A stretch of DNA of 64,000 bases from Janthinobacterium sp. SUN073 (GCF_030397665.1 NZ_JAPUBT010000002.1:529383-593382), one strand, 5' to 3'. Positions 47,134-56,512 are shown, numbered from the stretch's first letter. A program made the numbers and translations. Notes: a model not told the origin generated them from the letters alone.

Positions 47134-47679
47134 TCATTGTGAACACGTTTTCCATCGGCCCCAAGTTGCCGGAAAACTCACAGCAGCTGCATCTATCCAG
47201 GTTTTTTGAGCCACTTTGGTGTAGTCGAGATCGAAGCCCGCATGCCGTGCCAGTTGCTCGATGAATTGCCGTGCGCTGCGTCCGTTGCCCTCTCTGAACG
47301 GATGCAGGGCATTGATTTCGGCATAGTGATAGGCGAGGCGCTTGACGAATATCGGCTTATCGAGCCCGACAATCAGCTTGTCCCGTGCGATGGCTGGAAA
47401 GACCTGCTTGTCTGCATAGTTCTGGATCACAGCGTGATGCGCGAAAAACGTGGAACCCTTGGAAATGTCCACGGTCCGAATATTTCCGGCCCAGGCATAC
47501 AAATCTTGAAAAAGGTAGGAATGTATTGCTTGCAAGTGTGCCAAATCGAATCGTCCAACGACTGGGCTTTCCTGAAGCTCCATGGAGCGCTCGGCAGTTT
47601 TACGAAATTCGAACTGCCTCAATCGTTCCTTGTCACGGATATCCGTACCAGGATAACAATAGGGGTCATTGAAAGTCAC
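47134..47679 (-). CDS. fic: Fic-family AMP-transferase toxin with frameshifted C-terminus
   Basis: Encodes 181 residues from GTG 47679, which overlaps the antitoxin stop (GTGA). The catalytic Fic motif HPFREGNGRS (126-135) is intact, as are the upstream flap region (DISKGSTFFAHHAVI) and AYHYAEINAL. After VSF near residue 168 the family sequence breaks off and ends WKTCSQ. Adding one T to the run at 47173-47176 restores SFSGNLGPMENVFTMITSQQ with a stop at 47117, so a one-base deletion (or a sequencing error in the homopolymer) is inferred. The lost residues lie after the active site, so activity may persist. The region is less GC-rich than its neighbours, suggesting acquisition. Confidence 0.85.
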   Translation of the reverse strand: MTFNDPYCYPGTDIRDKERLRQFEFRKTAERSMELQESPVVGRFDLAHLQAIHSYLFQDLYAWAGNIRTVDISKGSTFFAHHAVIQNYADKQVFPAIARDKLIVGLDKPIFVKRLAYHYAEINALHPFREGNGRSARQFIEQLARHAGFDLDYTKVAQKTWIDAAAVSFPATWGRWKTCSQ

Positions 47680-47894
47680 GCGGCATGCAGCACTGGCGTT
47701 TTTTCCTGGTCATCCGCGCTGACAACGAATTGGGCATCGGTCATTGCGCGCACCTGGGCAAGCGTAAGTTCACCTTGAATATAGCGGTCAAGCAACGCCA
47801 AGTATTGCGGATCTGGCTCAAAGCCTTCAATTGCCCAACTTGCCAGTGTTTGATTGACGGAACGTTGACGATCTTGCTGGGTAAATTTGGCCAT
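47676..47894 (-). CDS. VbhA-type antitoxin of the Fic system
   Basis: Encodes 72 residues from ATG 47894. Residues 19-24 (SWAIEG) fit the class I Fic inhibition motif (S/T)xxxE(G/N), in which the Glu blocks the ATP gamma-phosphate in the Fic active site. The C-terminal half is also VbhA-like (LDRYIQGELTLAQVRAM). It is directly upstream of and translationally coupled to fic, the standard arrangement. Confidence 0.85.
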   Translation of the reverse strand: MAKFTQQDRQRSVNQTLASWAIEGFEPDPQYLALLDRYIQGELTLAQVRAMTDAQFVVSADDQEKTPVLHAA

Positions 47895-48116
47895 CAATTT
47901 CTCCCGTAGAACGATATATCAAAGCAGATTTTAGCATGCTACGCAATGATTGACTTGGCAGCCATGCGGCACTGCCCGAAGTTACTCATGGGAATAGCCG
48001 CTCCCTGCACCGCCACGCGATCATTCGTGCGCATTGCAAAAAACGCCATGTGGCATCGCACTTGACGAAATACCTGACACTGCGGTCTACTGGCCTTTTT
48101 TGCCGGGAGTCACGCG

Positions 48117-49040
48117 ATGTCGATGAAACTGATGTGGGAGATCCGCGCCTTCTGCACCGTGGTAGAAAAGCGCAGCTTCATCCACGCTGCGCGCATGCTG
48201 GGACGCTCGCCGTCGGCCGTCACGCGCGCCATCCAGTTCCTCGAAGACGCCATCGGCGCCGAGCTGATCTTGCGCACGCAAAAGCAATTCACCCTGACGA
48301 CGGCCGGCGAAACGTATTACGCGTCGGCCAAGCACTTGCTGGAAACGCAGGCCGAGGCGGAAGACCAATTGGCGGAATTGAGCAACTCGCCGCAAGGCTG
48401 GGTGCGCCTCTCGGCGCCGGAAATCCTGTCCTTGGGCTTCTTGCCAAAAGTGGTGGCGCAATTTTCGCGCGATTATCCGAACGTCTCGGTGGACATCCAT
48501 TTCTCGGACAAATCGATCGACCCCATCCAGGAAAAGCTGGACTTCGCCATCCGCGGCGCCTTCCCCCAGTCGAGCGAGCTGATCGGCTATCCCCTGTGGA
48601 ATTACCGCCGCTACATGTATGCCTCGCCCGGCTACATCGACCGCATGGGCGCGCCGGACGAACCGGAAGAGCTGGCCGGCCACGACATCATCATGCACTC
48701 GGCCCCCCGCATCCTGCGCGACTGGCATTTCGTTTCCACCGAACGCAACGTGCGCTACCAGGTGCAACCGCGCTTCCGCTTCACTTCCGGCATCGCCACT
48801 TTCCAGGCGGCCCTGGAAGGCGCCGGCATCGTGCGCCTGGCCAGCTGGCTGGCGGAACCCGCCGTGGCTGCCGGCACCTTGTGCCGGGTCTGCACGGCGT
48901 ACCGGCTGACGTCATCCAAGGAGCTGGACCCCAGCATCCATGCCGTGTATGGCACGTCGAGGATGGCCAAGGGGGCAAGGCTGTTTCTGGAATATGTGCG
49001 GCAGCGGGGGCTGGAGATACCCGATGAACGCATAAGTTAG
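48117..49040 (+). CDS. LysR-family transcriptional regulator
   Basis: Encodes 307 residues. The N-terminal helix-turn-helix is FCTVVEKRSFIHAARMLGRSPSAVTRAIQFLEDAIGAELILR (about 12-53), followed by the usual effector-binding domain (about 95-300) that resembles the group I/CrgA-like LysR proteins. Its effector is unknown. LysR genes usually sit beside their target; here the divergent neighbour is an imported toxin-antitoxin pair and the downstream DNA holds only a gene remnant, so its target may have been lost. Confidence 0.9.
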   Translation: MSMKLMWEIRAFCTVVEKRSFIHAARMLGRSPSAVTRAIQFLEDAIGAELILRTQKQFTLTTAGETYYASAKHLLETQAEAEDQLAELSNSPQGWVRLSAPEILSLGFLPKVVAQFSRDYPNVSVDIHFSDKSIDPIQEKLDFAIRGAFPQSSELIGYPLWNYRRYMYASPGYIDRMGAPDEPEELAGHDIIMHSAPRILRDWHFVSTERNVRYQVQPRFRFTSGIATFQAALEGAGIVRLASWLAEPAVAAGTLCRVCTAYRLTSSKELDPSIHAVYGTSRMAKGARLFLEYVRQRGLEIPDERIS

Positions 49041-49045
49041 CGCCT

Positions 49046-49223
49046 ATGTCGCGACGATGACATCGCTATACACAGCAAAGTCAGCATCATCGAAAACAAA
49101 ACCGGCCACCTCGCGCATGCCCAGCCGTTCGACGCAGTGCAAGCACTGCTAGCCGTGGGCAACACCGCAGAGCACCGGTTATGGAAGTCAGAAATCACAA
49201 TAATTTATTGGGGGGGTGCTTAA
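49046..49223 (+). pseudogene. Possible alpha/beta-hydrolase C-terminal remnant
   Basis: Between the LysR gene and the next gene a plus-strand frame reads DDDIAIHSKVSIIENKTGHLAHAQPFDAVQALLAVG without a start codon. The spacing of DDD and GHLAH resembles the acid and histidine end of an alpha/beta-hydrolase. The rest of the gene is absent. Identification is tentative. Confidence 0.35.
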
Positions 49224-49984
49224 TGTGCAACCTCACAAGCCGCCACCTCGCTGGCCTTGGCGCCATCCGCCACCTGTACGGCGCTTCGCTTGACATCTCC
49301 CCACAGGTAAAAGATGAGAAAAATTCCCACCAGTGGAAAAATAAAGTGCAGGACCTCATACTTTTTTTGCGGTGCAGGACACTCTTCTTCAGCGCAGTTC
49401 TTCTTTCGCCATAGCCCCACCATGCCGTAGCGACACAAATAAATAACTGCGTTCATCGTCACTGCGAGTAGCCACACTGCCAAAATAATAAGGAGGCTGC
49501 CTAACCATGGCCTGATATTCGGTAGAAAACTCTTCGTCAGCACCTCCGAAAAGACGAGCGACAATAACATTCCGGTGGTAATGGACACTGTATGCGAAAT
49601 GCCATGTATGACAGGCACCAGCACTTTCTGCCTAAAAAAATGCCCCCACTCGGCAGTCAACAACATCGTGCATGCCACCAGAAATAGGACAAGATTGAAC
49701 AAGGGCCCTGGAATATCCTGGTAATGCACAATAAATTTGCACTGTAGCGACTTGGCCATGGCATTGACAGGCTGATCACTCGTAAATTGCAACCCAAATA
49801 AGATCAAGCCTGTAAACAAGCCACTCGCAATGCCAATACCCGTATGCCGCATCGCCTTCGCCAACGCTGGCGAAACGTCCTCCACATAACGTAACCATTG
49901 ATCCCACCGAATCGAACGCAGGCGCCGGTAAGCAGCGTCGGCTTTCGCCACCAAGCGCTCGAAGGGATTACATTCATCGCACAT
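49220..49984 (-). CDS. Uncharacterised membrane protein in AT-richer DNA
   Basis: Encodes 254 residues from ATG 49984, with AGGAG ten bases upstream. The start has a CDECNPFERL cysteine pair. Four or five hydrophobic segments follow (about residues 58-78, 103-120, 130-155, 168-190 and 218-235), with a basic, cysteine-bearing loop WRKKNCAEEECPAPQKKYE near the end. No family was recognised. The base composition (near 50 percent GC by eye) and use of codons such as ATA and TTA differ strongly from the genes on both sides, so recent transfer is likely. Confidence 0.75.
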   Translation of the reverse strand: MCDECNPFERLVAKADAAYRRLRSIRWDQWLRYVEDVSPALAKAMRHTGIGIASGLFTGLILFGLQFTSDQPVNAMAKSLQCKFIVHYQDIPGPLFNLVLFLVACTMLLTAEWGHFFRQKVLVPVIHGISHTVSITTGMLLSLVFSEVLTKSFLPNIRPWLGSLLIILAVWLLAVTMNAVIYLCRYGMVGLWRKKNCAEEECPAPQKKYEVLHFIFPLVGIFLIFYLWGDVKRSAVQVADGAKASEVAACEVAH

Positions 49985-50023
49985 AATAAATCTCCTGTCC
50001 GGCATCCGGTGAGCCGTATTACC

Positions 50024-52447
50024 TTATCGCCCATGCCAGTAACGTGGCCGGCTGGCGCGATACCGGGTCACCTCAACAGCGTCCCCAAACTCCAGCACCA
50101 CCGCGCCTTCCACATCCGTGCGCAGCCGCGTAATCCCCATGTCACCATAGCGCGCATACACCTGCGCCTTCGGATGTTTGTAACGATTCCTGTGTCCGAC
50201 CTGGAAAATCGCCAGGGCCGGATGGACGGCGTTCAAGAACGCTGGCGTGGAAGACGTTCCGCTGCCGTGGTGCGGCGCCAGCAGCACGTCGGCCGCCAGT
50301 TCGCCCTCCGCCGAGCGCGCCAGCAATTGCGCTTCCTGCACCGCCTCGATATCGCCGGCCAGCAAAATTGCATGCTTGCCCGCCGTGATTTTCACGGTGC
50401 AGCTGCGGGCGTTCGGTTTCAGAGATATATCGTCGTGGCTGGCGGGCAATGGGTGCAGCATGGTGAAATGCACGCTTTCCCAGCTCCAGCGCTGGCCCGC
50501 CACGCAGTGCAGATACGGACGCCGGGCTTGCCGCCGGGCCTCGACGGCCGGGTGGCCGTCGAACAGCGACGACGCCAGCCAGCCCACGTCTATAGTTTCC
50601 AGCAAGGACACGGCGCCGCCCGCGTGATCGAGGTCGCTGTGGGAAATGATCACGCCGTCGAGCCTGGCGATGCCACGCGCGCGCAAGTAAGGCACGATGA
50701 CCCGGCTGGCGCCATCGGAGTCGAGGCTGTAGGCGGGTCCCGTGTCGTACAAAAGACGATGCCCATGGGTTTCCACCAGCACGGCCATGCCTTGTCCCAC
50801 GTCAAAGGCCGTGATCCACATCTGGCCAGGTGGCGGGCTGGACGGCAAGGCCGTCAGCAGCGGCAGCCAGCCCAGCATGCCCGCCCAGCGATGCGGCCAT
50901 CCGCGTGGCGCCAGCAGCCATGCCGTGCCAAACAATGCCCAGCAAAAACTCCACATTGGCGGCGCGGGCGCCGTCCACACGGCAAAACGGCGCGCCCCCA
51001 GCCAGTCCAGTACCTGCGCCAGCATCTGCACGATGGCGTGTGCCAGCAGCAACAGCCAGTCGCACAAGGGCGCGGGCAGCAGGCTGCCGGCCAGGGACAA
51101 GGGCGTGACGAGCAGGCTGATGACGGGAATGGCCAGCGCATTGGCCACAGGGCTGACCAGCGACACTTGCGAGAAAAGCAGCATCGTCAACGGTACCAGC
51201 CCCACCGTCACCACATACTGCGTGTGCGCGCCCAGCGCCACGGCCGCGCGCAAACGGCGCCAGCGGCCGGCGCTCTCCGGCAAGGGCGCCGTGGTGCGGC
51301 CCGCCGTCGCGTACAGCATGGTGGCGACGGCACCGAACGACAGCCAGAAACCAGGCCACAGCACGGCCCACGGGTCGAGCAGCACCACCACGCCCAGCGC
51401 CAGGCACAGGATATGGCCGATGCTGGTGATGCGCCCCAGCCACAAGGCCAGCACCACCACCAGCAACATATATAAAGTGCGCTGCGCGGGCACGCCGAAG
51501 CCTGCCAGCAGCACATAGGCAAATGCCGCCAGCGCGCCGGCCAAGGCCGCCACTTTTTGCGCCGGCAGCAGCAAAGGCAGTTGCCGCTCCGTGAAAAACG
51601 AGCGCCGCCACAGCGCACCTGCACCCAAGGCGAACAGTCCAGCGATCATGGTGATGTGCAAGCCAGAAATCGAAATCAAATGACTCACGCCCGTGCGGTT
51701 GAACACTTGCCAGTCCGACTGCGGGATGGCGCGCTGATCGCCCACCACCAGCGCCACGATCACGCCCGCATATTGCTTACCTTCCAGGCTGCGCACGATA
51801 CGCGCGCGCAGCGCCGCACGGCTGGCTTCCACCACATTGCCGAAGCCTGGCACGAAGGCCGCCAGGCGCACGTTCGGCGTATCGGCGCGCGGCTGCGGCC
51901 GCACATAGCCCGTGGCGCGCACACCCTGCTCCAGCAGCCACGCCTCGTAGTCGAAACCCATGGGATTCGCGTTGCCGTGCGGACGCTGCAATCGCACCGT
52001 CAGGCGCCAGCGTTCGCCCGGCTGCACATCGCCCACCTCGTTCGTCACCTCATCGCGAAAACCCGCGTACCAGGACAGGGCGATCAAGGGAGGAACCTTG
52101 GCCCCTACCGCTTTTTCCACCGCAAAATTGAAGCGCACGCCCTGCTCGAAGCGGTACGGCAGGCTGGCGATGGTCCCCGTGACGGTGATGTCCTGGCCTT
52201 CATCAGCCAGCGCCAGCTGCGGCGCCATGGCGGCTTGGGCCAGCCAGGCGGCCCAATAGAAGCCCAATCCCACGCCAGCGGCAAGCGTGCCAACGCAGCG
52301 CCAGCGCGCGTGGCGGCGCAGCGCCAGACTAACCGTGAACCCTGCGCCAGCGATCAACCACAGCAGCACGCCGGCATGGAGCGGCAAGCTGGCCTGCGTC
52401 TGCAGCCAGGCGGCGCCAGCGGCAAAGCCGAGTATCAGGGTGCGCAT
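50024..52447 (-). CDS. comEC: ComEC/Rec2 DNA-uptake channel protein
   Basis: Encodes 807 residues. N-terminal helices and a DUF4131-type domain (about 1-190) precede the competence domain with ISGLHITMIAGLFAL (about 245-259) and about ten membrane helices to residue 520. A C-terminal metallo-beta-lactamase-like domain has HSDLDHAGG (about 600) and LLAPHHGSGTSSTPAFL (about 735-751). It forms the inner-membrane channel for single-stranded DNA in natural transformation. No other competence genes are in the window. Confidence 0.93.
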   Translation of the reverse strand: MRTLILGFAAGAAWLQTQASLPLHAGVLLWLIAGAGFTVSLALRRHARWRCVGTLAAGVGLGFYWAAWLAQAAMAPQLALADEGQDITVTGTIASLPYRFEQGVRFNFAVEKAVGAKVPPLIALSWYAGFRDEVTNEVGDVQPGERWRLTVRLQRPHGNANPMGFDYEAWLLEQGVRATGYVRPQPRADTPNVRLAAFVPGFGNVVEASRAALRARIVRSLEGKQYAGVIVALVVGDQRAIPQSDWQVFNRTGVSHLISISGLHITMIAGLFALGAGALWRRSFFTERQLPLLLPAQKVAALAGALAAFAYVLLAGFGVPAQRTLYMLLVVVLALWLGRITSIGHILCLALGVVVLLDPWAVLWPGFWLSFGAVATMLYATAGRTTAPLPESAGRWRRLRAAVALGAHTQYVVTVGLVPLTMLLFSQVSLVSPVANALAIPVISLLVTPLSLAGSLLPAPLCDWLLLLAHAIVQMLAQVLDWLGARRFAVWTAPAPPMWSFCWALFGTAWLLAPRGWPHRWAGMLGWLPLLTALPSSPPPGQMWITAFDVGQGMAVLVETHGHRLLYDTGPAYSLDSDGASRVIVPYLRARGIARLDGVIISHSDLDHAGGAVSLLETIDVGWLASSLFDGHPAVEARRQARRPYLHCVAGQRWSWESVHFTMLHPLPASHDDISLKPNARSCTVKITAGKHAILLAGDIEAVQEAQLLARSAEGELAADVLLAPHHGSGTSSTPAFLNAVHPALAIFQVGHRNRYKHPKAQVYARYGDMGITRLRTDVEGAVVLEFGDAVEVTRYRASRPRYWHGR

Positions 52448-52662
52448 AAGAAGGCAGAATCAAGGCAGGATCAAGGAAAAATCCGCTCGCTGGAAAGGGA
52501 CTCAGATACTCTGATCGTTTTCCACTCCTTGCCGTCTGATCTGGCGCAAGGGTAACGTGAAGAACACGCTCATGCACGCAATGCGCCGCCACCGCTGGCG
52601 ACACTTTCCTCATGCTAAGATGACCACCCGGCGCCAGGGCGCCACGACTTTGCGGATATTGC

Positions 52663-53496
52663 ATGCCCCCACTGACAGCGGCCGAAACCTATTTGCAGGA
52701 TTTTCATCAACGGCAAGTCGGCGTGACGAGCGCCGCGTTTGCACACCTGCCAGCCCGCTCTGCGTCCACCAGCTATGCCTCGTCCTATGCCGCACTGAGC
52801 GACCTCGTACCGATCGGCAATAGGCCGTTGAGCGTGCTCGACCTTGGTTGCGGCAATGGCCATCTGCTGGGATTGCTGGCCGCCCGGCAACAGGCGCAGC
52901 TGCAACTGCTCGGCATCGACATGAGCGAGGCCGAACTGGCCGTGGCGCGCGCCGCCCTGCCCCCGTCAGTACGACTGCTGCAAGGCCGCGCCCAGGCGCT
53001 GGACGTGCCATCGGCCAGCGTCGATTATCTCGTCTCGCACATGGCGCTGATGCTGATGGACGACATCGAACAGGTCATGCGGGAAATGCGCCGCGTGCTG
53101 CGCCCAGGCGGCCAGTTCGGAGCCATCGTCGGCCGCACCTTCCTGTTGGGCGAAGTCAACGACGTTTTCATGCGCGTGTTCAAGCCCATCGCCAGCGACG
53201 CGCTGCCACCGCTGCGCTTCGGCGACCGGCGCACGGGGTCTGAAGCGGGCTGGCGCGAACTGCTCGATGCCGATTTCGCAGACGTCGAGTTCGACGACAT
53301 CGACGTGCCATGGGCGCCCACGCCGGGCGCACTGTGGACCGCACTGCTGGACACCTACGATATCGACCGTCTGGACGATGACGCCAGGCGGCGCCTGCGC
53401 AGCGCGTTCCTGGATGCCGTGACGCCGCTGCAAGCCGGTGACGGGACAATCGCTACCGGCTGGGGCCTGCGCCTGGTGCGTGCGCGTGCCGCCTGA
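52663..53496 (+). CDS. SAM-dependent methyltransferase
   Basis: Encodes 277 residues. The class I SAM-binding motif is VLDLGCGNGHLLGLL (about residues 58-72), followed by LGIDMSEAELAVAR (acidic loop, about 83), the region VDYLVSHMALMLMDDIEQVMREMRRVLRPGG (about 120-150) and a variable C-terminal part. The substrate is unknown. The 215 bases before it (52448-52662) contain no gene but carry short direct repeats (CAAGGCAG, CAAGGCAGG). Confidence 0.88.
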   Translation: MPPLTAAETYLQDFHQRQVGVTSAAFAHLPARSASTSYASSYAALSDLVPIGNRPLSVLDLGCGNGHLLGLLAARQQAQLQLLGIDMSEAELAVARAALPPSVRLLQGRAQALDVPSASVDYLVSHMALMLMDDIEQVMREMRRVLRPGGQFGAIVGRTFLLGEVNDVFMRVFKPIASDALPPLRFGDRRTGSEAGWRELLDADFADVEFDDIDVPWAPTPGALWTALLDTYDIDRLDDDARRRLRSAFLDAVTPLQAGDGTIATGWGLRLVRARAA

Positions 53497-53583
53497 ACAT
53501 GCAAATGCCAAGGCTGGCGCCACCACCGCCCGTCCCCATCGACGGTATAATCGGCCTCGCTTACTTCAACACCCAGGCACGAC

Positions 53584-55572
53584 ATGACTTCCTCCGCACT
53601 TCCTCCCGACACTTCCATCGACATTTCCGACAGCACCGAAGACAATAGCGACGCCACCCTGGTCGCGGAACTGGGGGAACTGGCCGAGCATATCCGCCTG
53701 GTCAAGATGGAAGGCCGCGTCTTCGTGCGCTTTTCCGGCACGGTCAAGGCCGGCCATCTGCTGGTGCCGTATGCGCTGGTGCCGGCACAGGGCGTGCTGG
53801 CGCGGCCCGCCAAGTGGCGCAAGATGGACCGCGAGGCCAAACTGGCCCTGGTGCGCGAACGGGCCAGCGCGGCCGTCTTCGAAGAGCTGCGCCAGCATGT
53901 GATCGATTTCGTCGCCGATATCGCGGGCCTGAGCGAGGACGTGGATACGGACCCGATGGTCTTCCTGCACACCTTGGCCGACATGCAGACGTCGGAGCCG
54001 GCAGGCATGGTCTTTGACCGCATCCGCCAGCGCTTCAATCACGCCATCGAGCGCCAGCAGGAAGAACAGCACGCGGCGCGCACGCGCCAGAGCATCAACC
54101 TGGCCGAGTATCCGGCCTCATTCGAGATGGCGCGCCGCCTGCCGCGCCGCTTCGTCGCCCTATTGGGGCCGACGAATTCCGGCAAGACGCACCGCGCCAT
54201 GGAGGCGCTAGTGAAAGCAAAGAGCGGCATCTACCTGGCGCCATTGCGCTTGCTGGCCCTGGAAAACTACGAACGCCTGCAGGAAGCCGCGCCGCACGGA
54301 AAACCCTTGGCCGTGAGCCTGATCACGGGCGAGGAGCGCAGGGTCATCGACGGCGCCACGCACGTGGCCAGCACGGTGGAAATGCTGGACACGAAAACCG
54401 TCGTCGAGGTGGCTGTCATCGATGAAATCCAGATGCTGGCCGACCCGGACCGGGGCGCCGCGTGGACGGCGGCCGTCTGCGGCGCGCCCGCCCACACCGT
54501 GTACCTGGTGGGGGCGCCGGAAGCACGGCGCGCCATCGAAGCGCTGGCCGAGCGCCTGGACTGCCCGCTGGAAGTGCACGTATTGAAGCGCATGGCGCCA
54601 CTGTCGATGGAGCCGACCGCCGTGCGCAAGGTGCGCAACCTGCGCCGCGGCGACGCCGTCATCGCCTTTTCGCGGCGCGAAGTGCTGATGTGGCGCGACA
54701 TGATCACGGAAACGGGCCTGTCCGTGGCGACTGTGTACGGCAACCTGTCGCCCGAAGTGCGGCGCGCGCAGGCGCAGCGCTTCCGCGACGGCACGGCCGA
54801 TATCGTCGTCGGCACGGACGCGCTGGCGATGGGCCTGAACATGCCGATCGCGCGCATCGTCATGACCACCTGCGTCAAATACAATGGCCGCGAAGAGGAA
54901 GAGATTTCCGCCGCGCTGGCGCGTCAGATCGCCGGGCGCGCGGGCCGCTATGGCGTGCATGAAGAGGGCCTCGTGGCCGGCTACGACAACGAGACGCATG
55001 AAGTGATGCGCGCGCTGCTCAAGGAAAAGCTGCACCCGCTGAACACCAGCGGCTTTGCCGTGGCGCCCTCGCTCGAACATTTGCACCGCATTTCGTCGGT
55101 GACGGGCGAGCTGTCGCTGTCAAAACTACTGCGCCGCTTCATCCACAATATCGACGTGCCGGACGGATTCTTCTTCCCGCGCATCACGCAAGACCAGCAA
55201 GATCGTGCCATCTGGCTCGACACATTACCCCTGTCCGTGGCCGACAAGTTCACCCTGTCGCTGGTGCCGATATCGAGCAAGGTGCCGTCCTTGCAAACGG
55301 CGTGGGAGCACTGGTCGAAGAATCTGTCGCAGGGAAAAACCAGCACCTTGCGCCAGCACGCGTATGGCGGCGGCACGCAGAATCTGCAGCAAGTGGAAGA
55401 CACTTGCCGCTACTACTCGGCGTATGCCTGGCTCAGCTACCGCCTGCCCGAATTCTTCCCCGATATCGCCGTGGCGCAGAACCTGTCGCGCGACGCGTCG
55501 GAACGGGTCGACTCCATCCTGCGCGCGCACAATGCGGCATCGCGTGGACGCGCGGGCAAAAAGTTCAAATAG
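53584..55572 (+). CDS. Suv3-like DExH-box RNA helicase
   Basis: Encodes 662 residues. Helicase motif I is ALLGPTNSGKTHRAM (about residues 191-205), motif II is VIDEIQM (DEIQ, about 278), and the second RecA domain holds FSRREVLMWRDMI, GTDALAMGLNMPIARIVMTT (about 415-434) and RQIAGRAGRYG (motif VI). DEIQ and the IAGRAGRYG motif match the mitochondrial Suv3 group, whose bacterial members occur in some proteobacteria. Suv3 unwinds RNA for degradation by a 3'-exonuclease. The N-terminal 165 residues have no clear domain. It is unexpected but well-formed. Confidence 0.9.
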   Translation: MTSSALPPDTSIDISDSTEDNSDATLVAELGELAEHIRLVKMEGRVFVRFSGTVKAGHLLVPYALVPAQGVLARPAKWRKMDREAKLALVRERASAAVFEELRQHVIDFVADIAGLSEDVDTDPMVFLHTLADMQTSEPAGMVFDRIRQRFNHAIERQQEEQHAARTRQSINLAEYPASFEMARRLPRRFVALLGPTNSGKTHRAMEALVKAKSGIYLAPLRLLALENYERLQEAAPHGKPLAVSLITGEERRVIDGATHVASTVEMLDTKTVVEVAVIDEIQMLADPDRGAAWTAAVCGAPAHTVYLVGAPEARRAIEALAERLDCPLEVHVLKRMAPLSMEPTAVRKVRNLRRGDAVIAFSRREVLMWRDMITETGLSVATVYGNLSPEVRRAQAQRFRDGTADIVVGTDALAMGLNMPIARIVMTTCVKYNGREEEEISAALARQIAGRAGRYGVHEEGLVAGYDNETHEVMRALLKEKLHPLNTSGFAVAPSLEHLHRISSVTGELSLSKLLRRFIHNIDVPDGFFFPRITQDQQDRAIWLDTLPLSVADKFTLSLVPISSKVPSLQTAWEHWSKNLSQGKTSTLRQHAYGGGTQNLQQVEDTCRYYSAYAWLSYRLPEFFPDIAVAQNLSRDASERVDSILRAHNAASRGRAGKKFK

Positions 55573-55575
55573 GGG

Positions 55576-56049
55576 TCAACGGATTTCCCAGAACCACACT
55601 TCCGCGCAATCCCAGTAGCACTCGGAACCGCACACCTTCACGCCGATGGATGGCAGCAGGATGTCGATATGCCCGCCCGCGCCACCCAGGTAACCGGGAA
55701 TGCGGAAGAAGGCGACGAGGCCCTTGCGCTGGCCGATGCCGGCGATGGCCGCATCGCGGCTGAATTTCTCGGGTGCGCCAAACATCGAGGGGCTGGCCAG
55801 CATATGCGCCAGCTTGGCCTGTCCCGGTTCGATCAGCGCGCCCTTGAACGGCCCCTTGCGGATGGCCATGCGGCCCTTGACCTTGACGCCGACCTTGATC
55901 AGGGCCAGGCTGACGCGGATGGCGCAGGTGTTGGCAAAGCTGTCCTTGCCGATCAAGTCTTCCCAGCCGATTTCGCCGAACAGGGCCGCCTGGTCGACGG
56001 CGGCCACGCTCGAATAATTCTCACGCAGCTTGATGAATGCAGGTTTCAC
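55576..56049 (-). CDS. tae4: Type VI secretion amidase effector Tae4-like
   Basis: Encodes 157 residues from GTG 56049, with AGGAGG five bases upstream and one base after the stop of the immunity gene. Cys42 in NTCAIRVSLALI and His127 in GGHIDIL form the NlpC/P60-like dyad at the positions expected for Tae4. Two further cysteines near the end (CGSECYWDC) probably make a disulfide. Tae4 cleaves the DAP-D-Glu bond in peptidoglycan of rival cells. No type VI structural genes are in the window, so it is an orphan effector. Confidence 0.88.
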   Translation of the reverse strand: MKPAFIKLRENYSSVAAVDQAALFGEIGWEDLIGKDSFANTCAIRVSLALIKVGVKVKGRMAIRKGPFKGALIEPGQAKLAHMLASPSMFGAPEKFSRDAAIAGIGQRKGLVAFFRIPGYLGGAGGHIDILLPSIGVKVCGSECYWDCAEVWFWEIR

Positions 56050-56050
56050 G

Positions 56051-56443
56051 TCAGCCTCCTGGTGGTGGGGTGGAACAGGGGAAACGCCGCGCCAGGATGG
56101 CGACGATCAGGGTGGAAGCGTCACCCTGACGCGCTCTGGCAGGCAATTTCTTCAAGTCAGCAACGACCTGCGCATCGATTTCCAGCGACTTCACGCGGCC
56201 CGTATCACACCACAGGCGGCCCTGCGCCGCATCGGCCACGCCGGCCAGGTAGCCTTTGGCGTAGCGCTGATCGAGCAGGAAGACAGCATCGGCCATCGCT
56301 CCCTTGGCCGGCCCTTCCTGGTAATACGCGATCAGCTGGTCGGCACTCAGGCGCGGCGCCGGAGGATAGGCCACGCCCTGCCCGCGTGCACCGGGGAGGC
56401 CCAGGCTCAATACAATGAGAAGGGAGGAGACATGCATGGCCAT
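56051..56443 (-). CDS. tai4: Tai4/Rap1a-type immunity protein
   Basis: Encodes 130 residues with a signal peptide (MAMHVSSLLIVLSLGLPGARG), as needed for an immunity protein that guards the periplasm. GYLAGVADAAQGRLWCD (about 63-79) and ILARRFPCS (about 115-123) match the Tai4/Rap1a helical fold with its conserved cysteine pair. Adjacency to the amidase gene supports the pairing. Confidence 0.83.
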   Translation of the reverse strand: MAMHVSSLLIVLSLGLPGARGQGVAYPPAPRLSADQLIAYYQEGPAKGAMADAVFLLDQRYAKGYLAGVADAAQGRLWCDTGRVKSLEIDAQVVADLKKLPARARQGDASTLIVAILARRFPCSTPPPGG

Positions 56444-56512
56444 CCATGGTCAGTGGGGAAGGTCTGGCCGATTGTAGAACGATGCGGCTGTCCCGCACTG
56501 AGCGAGGTCAAG

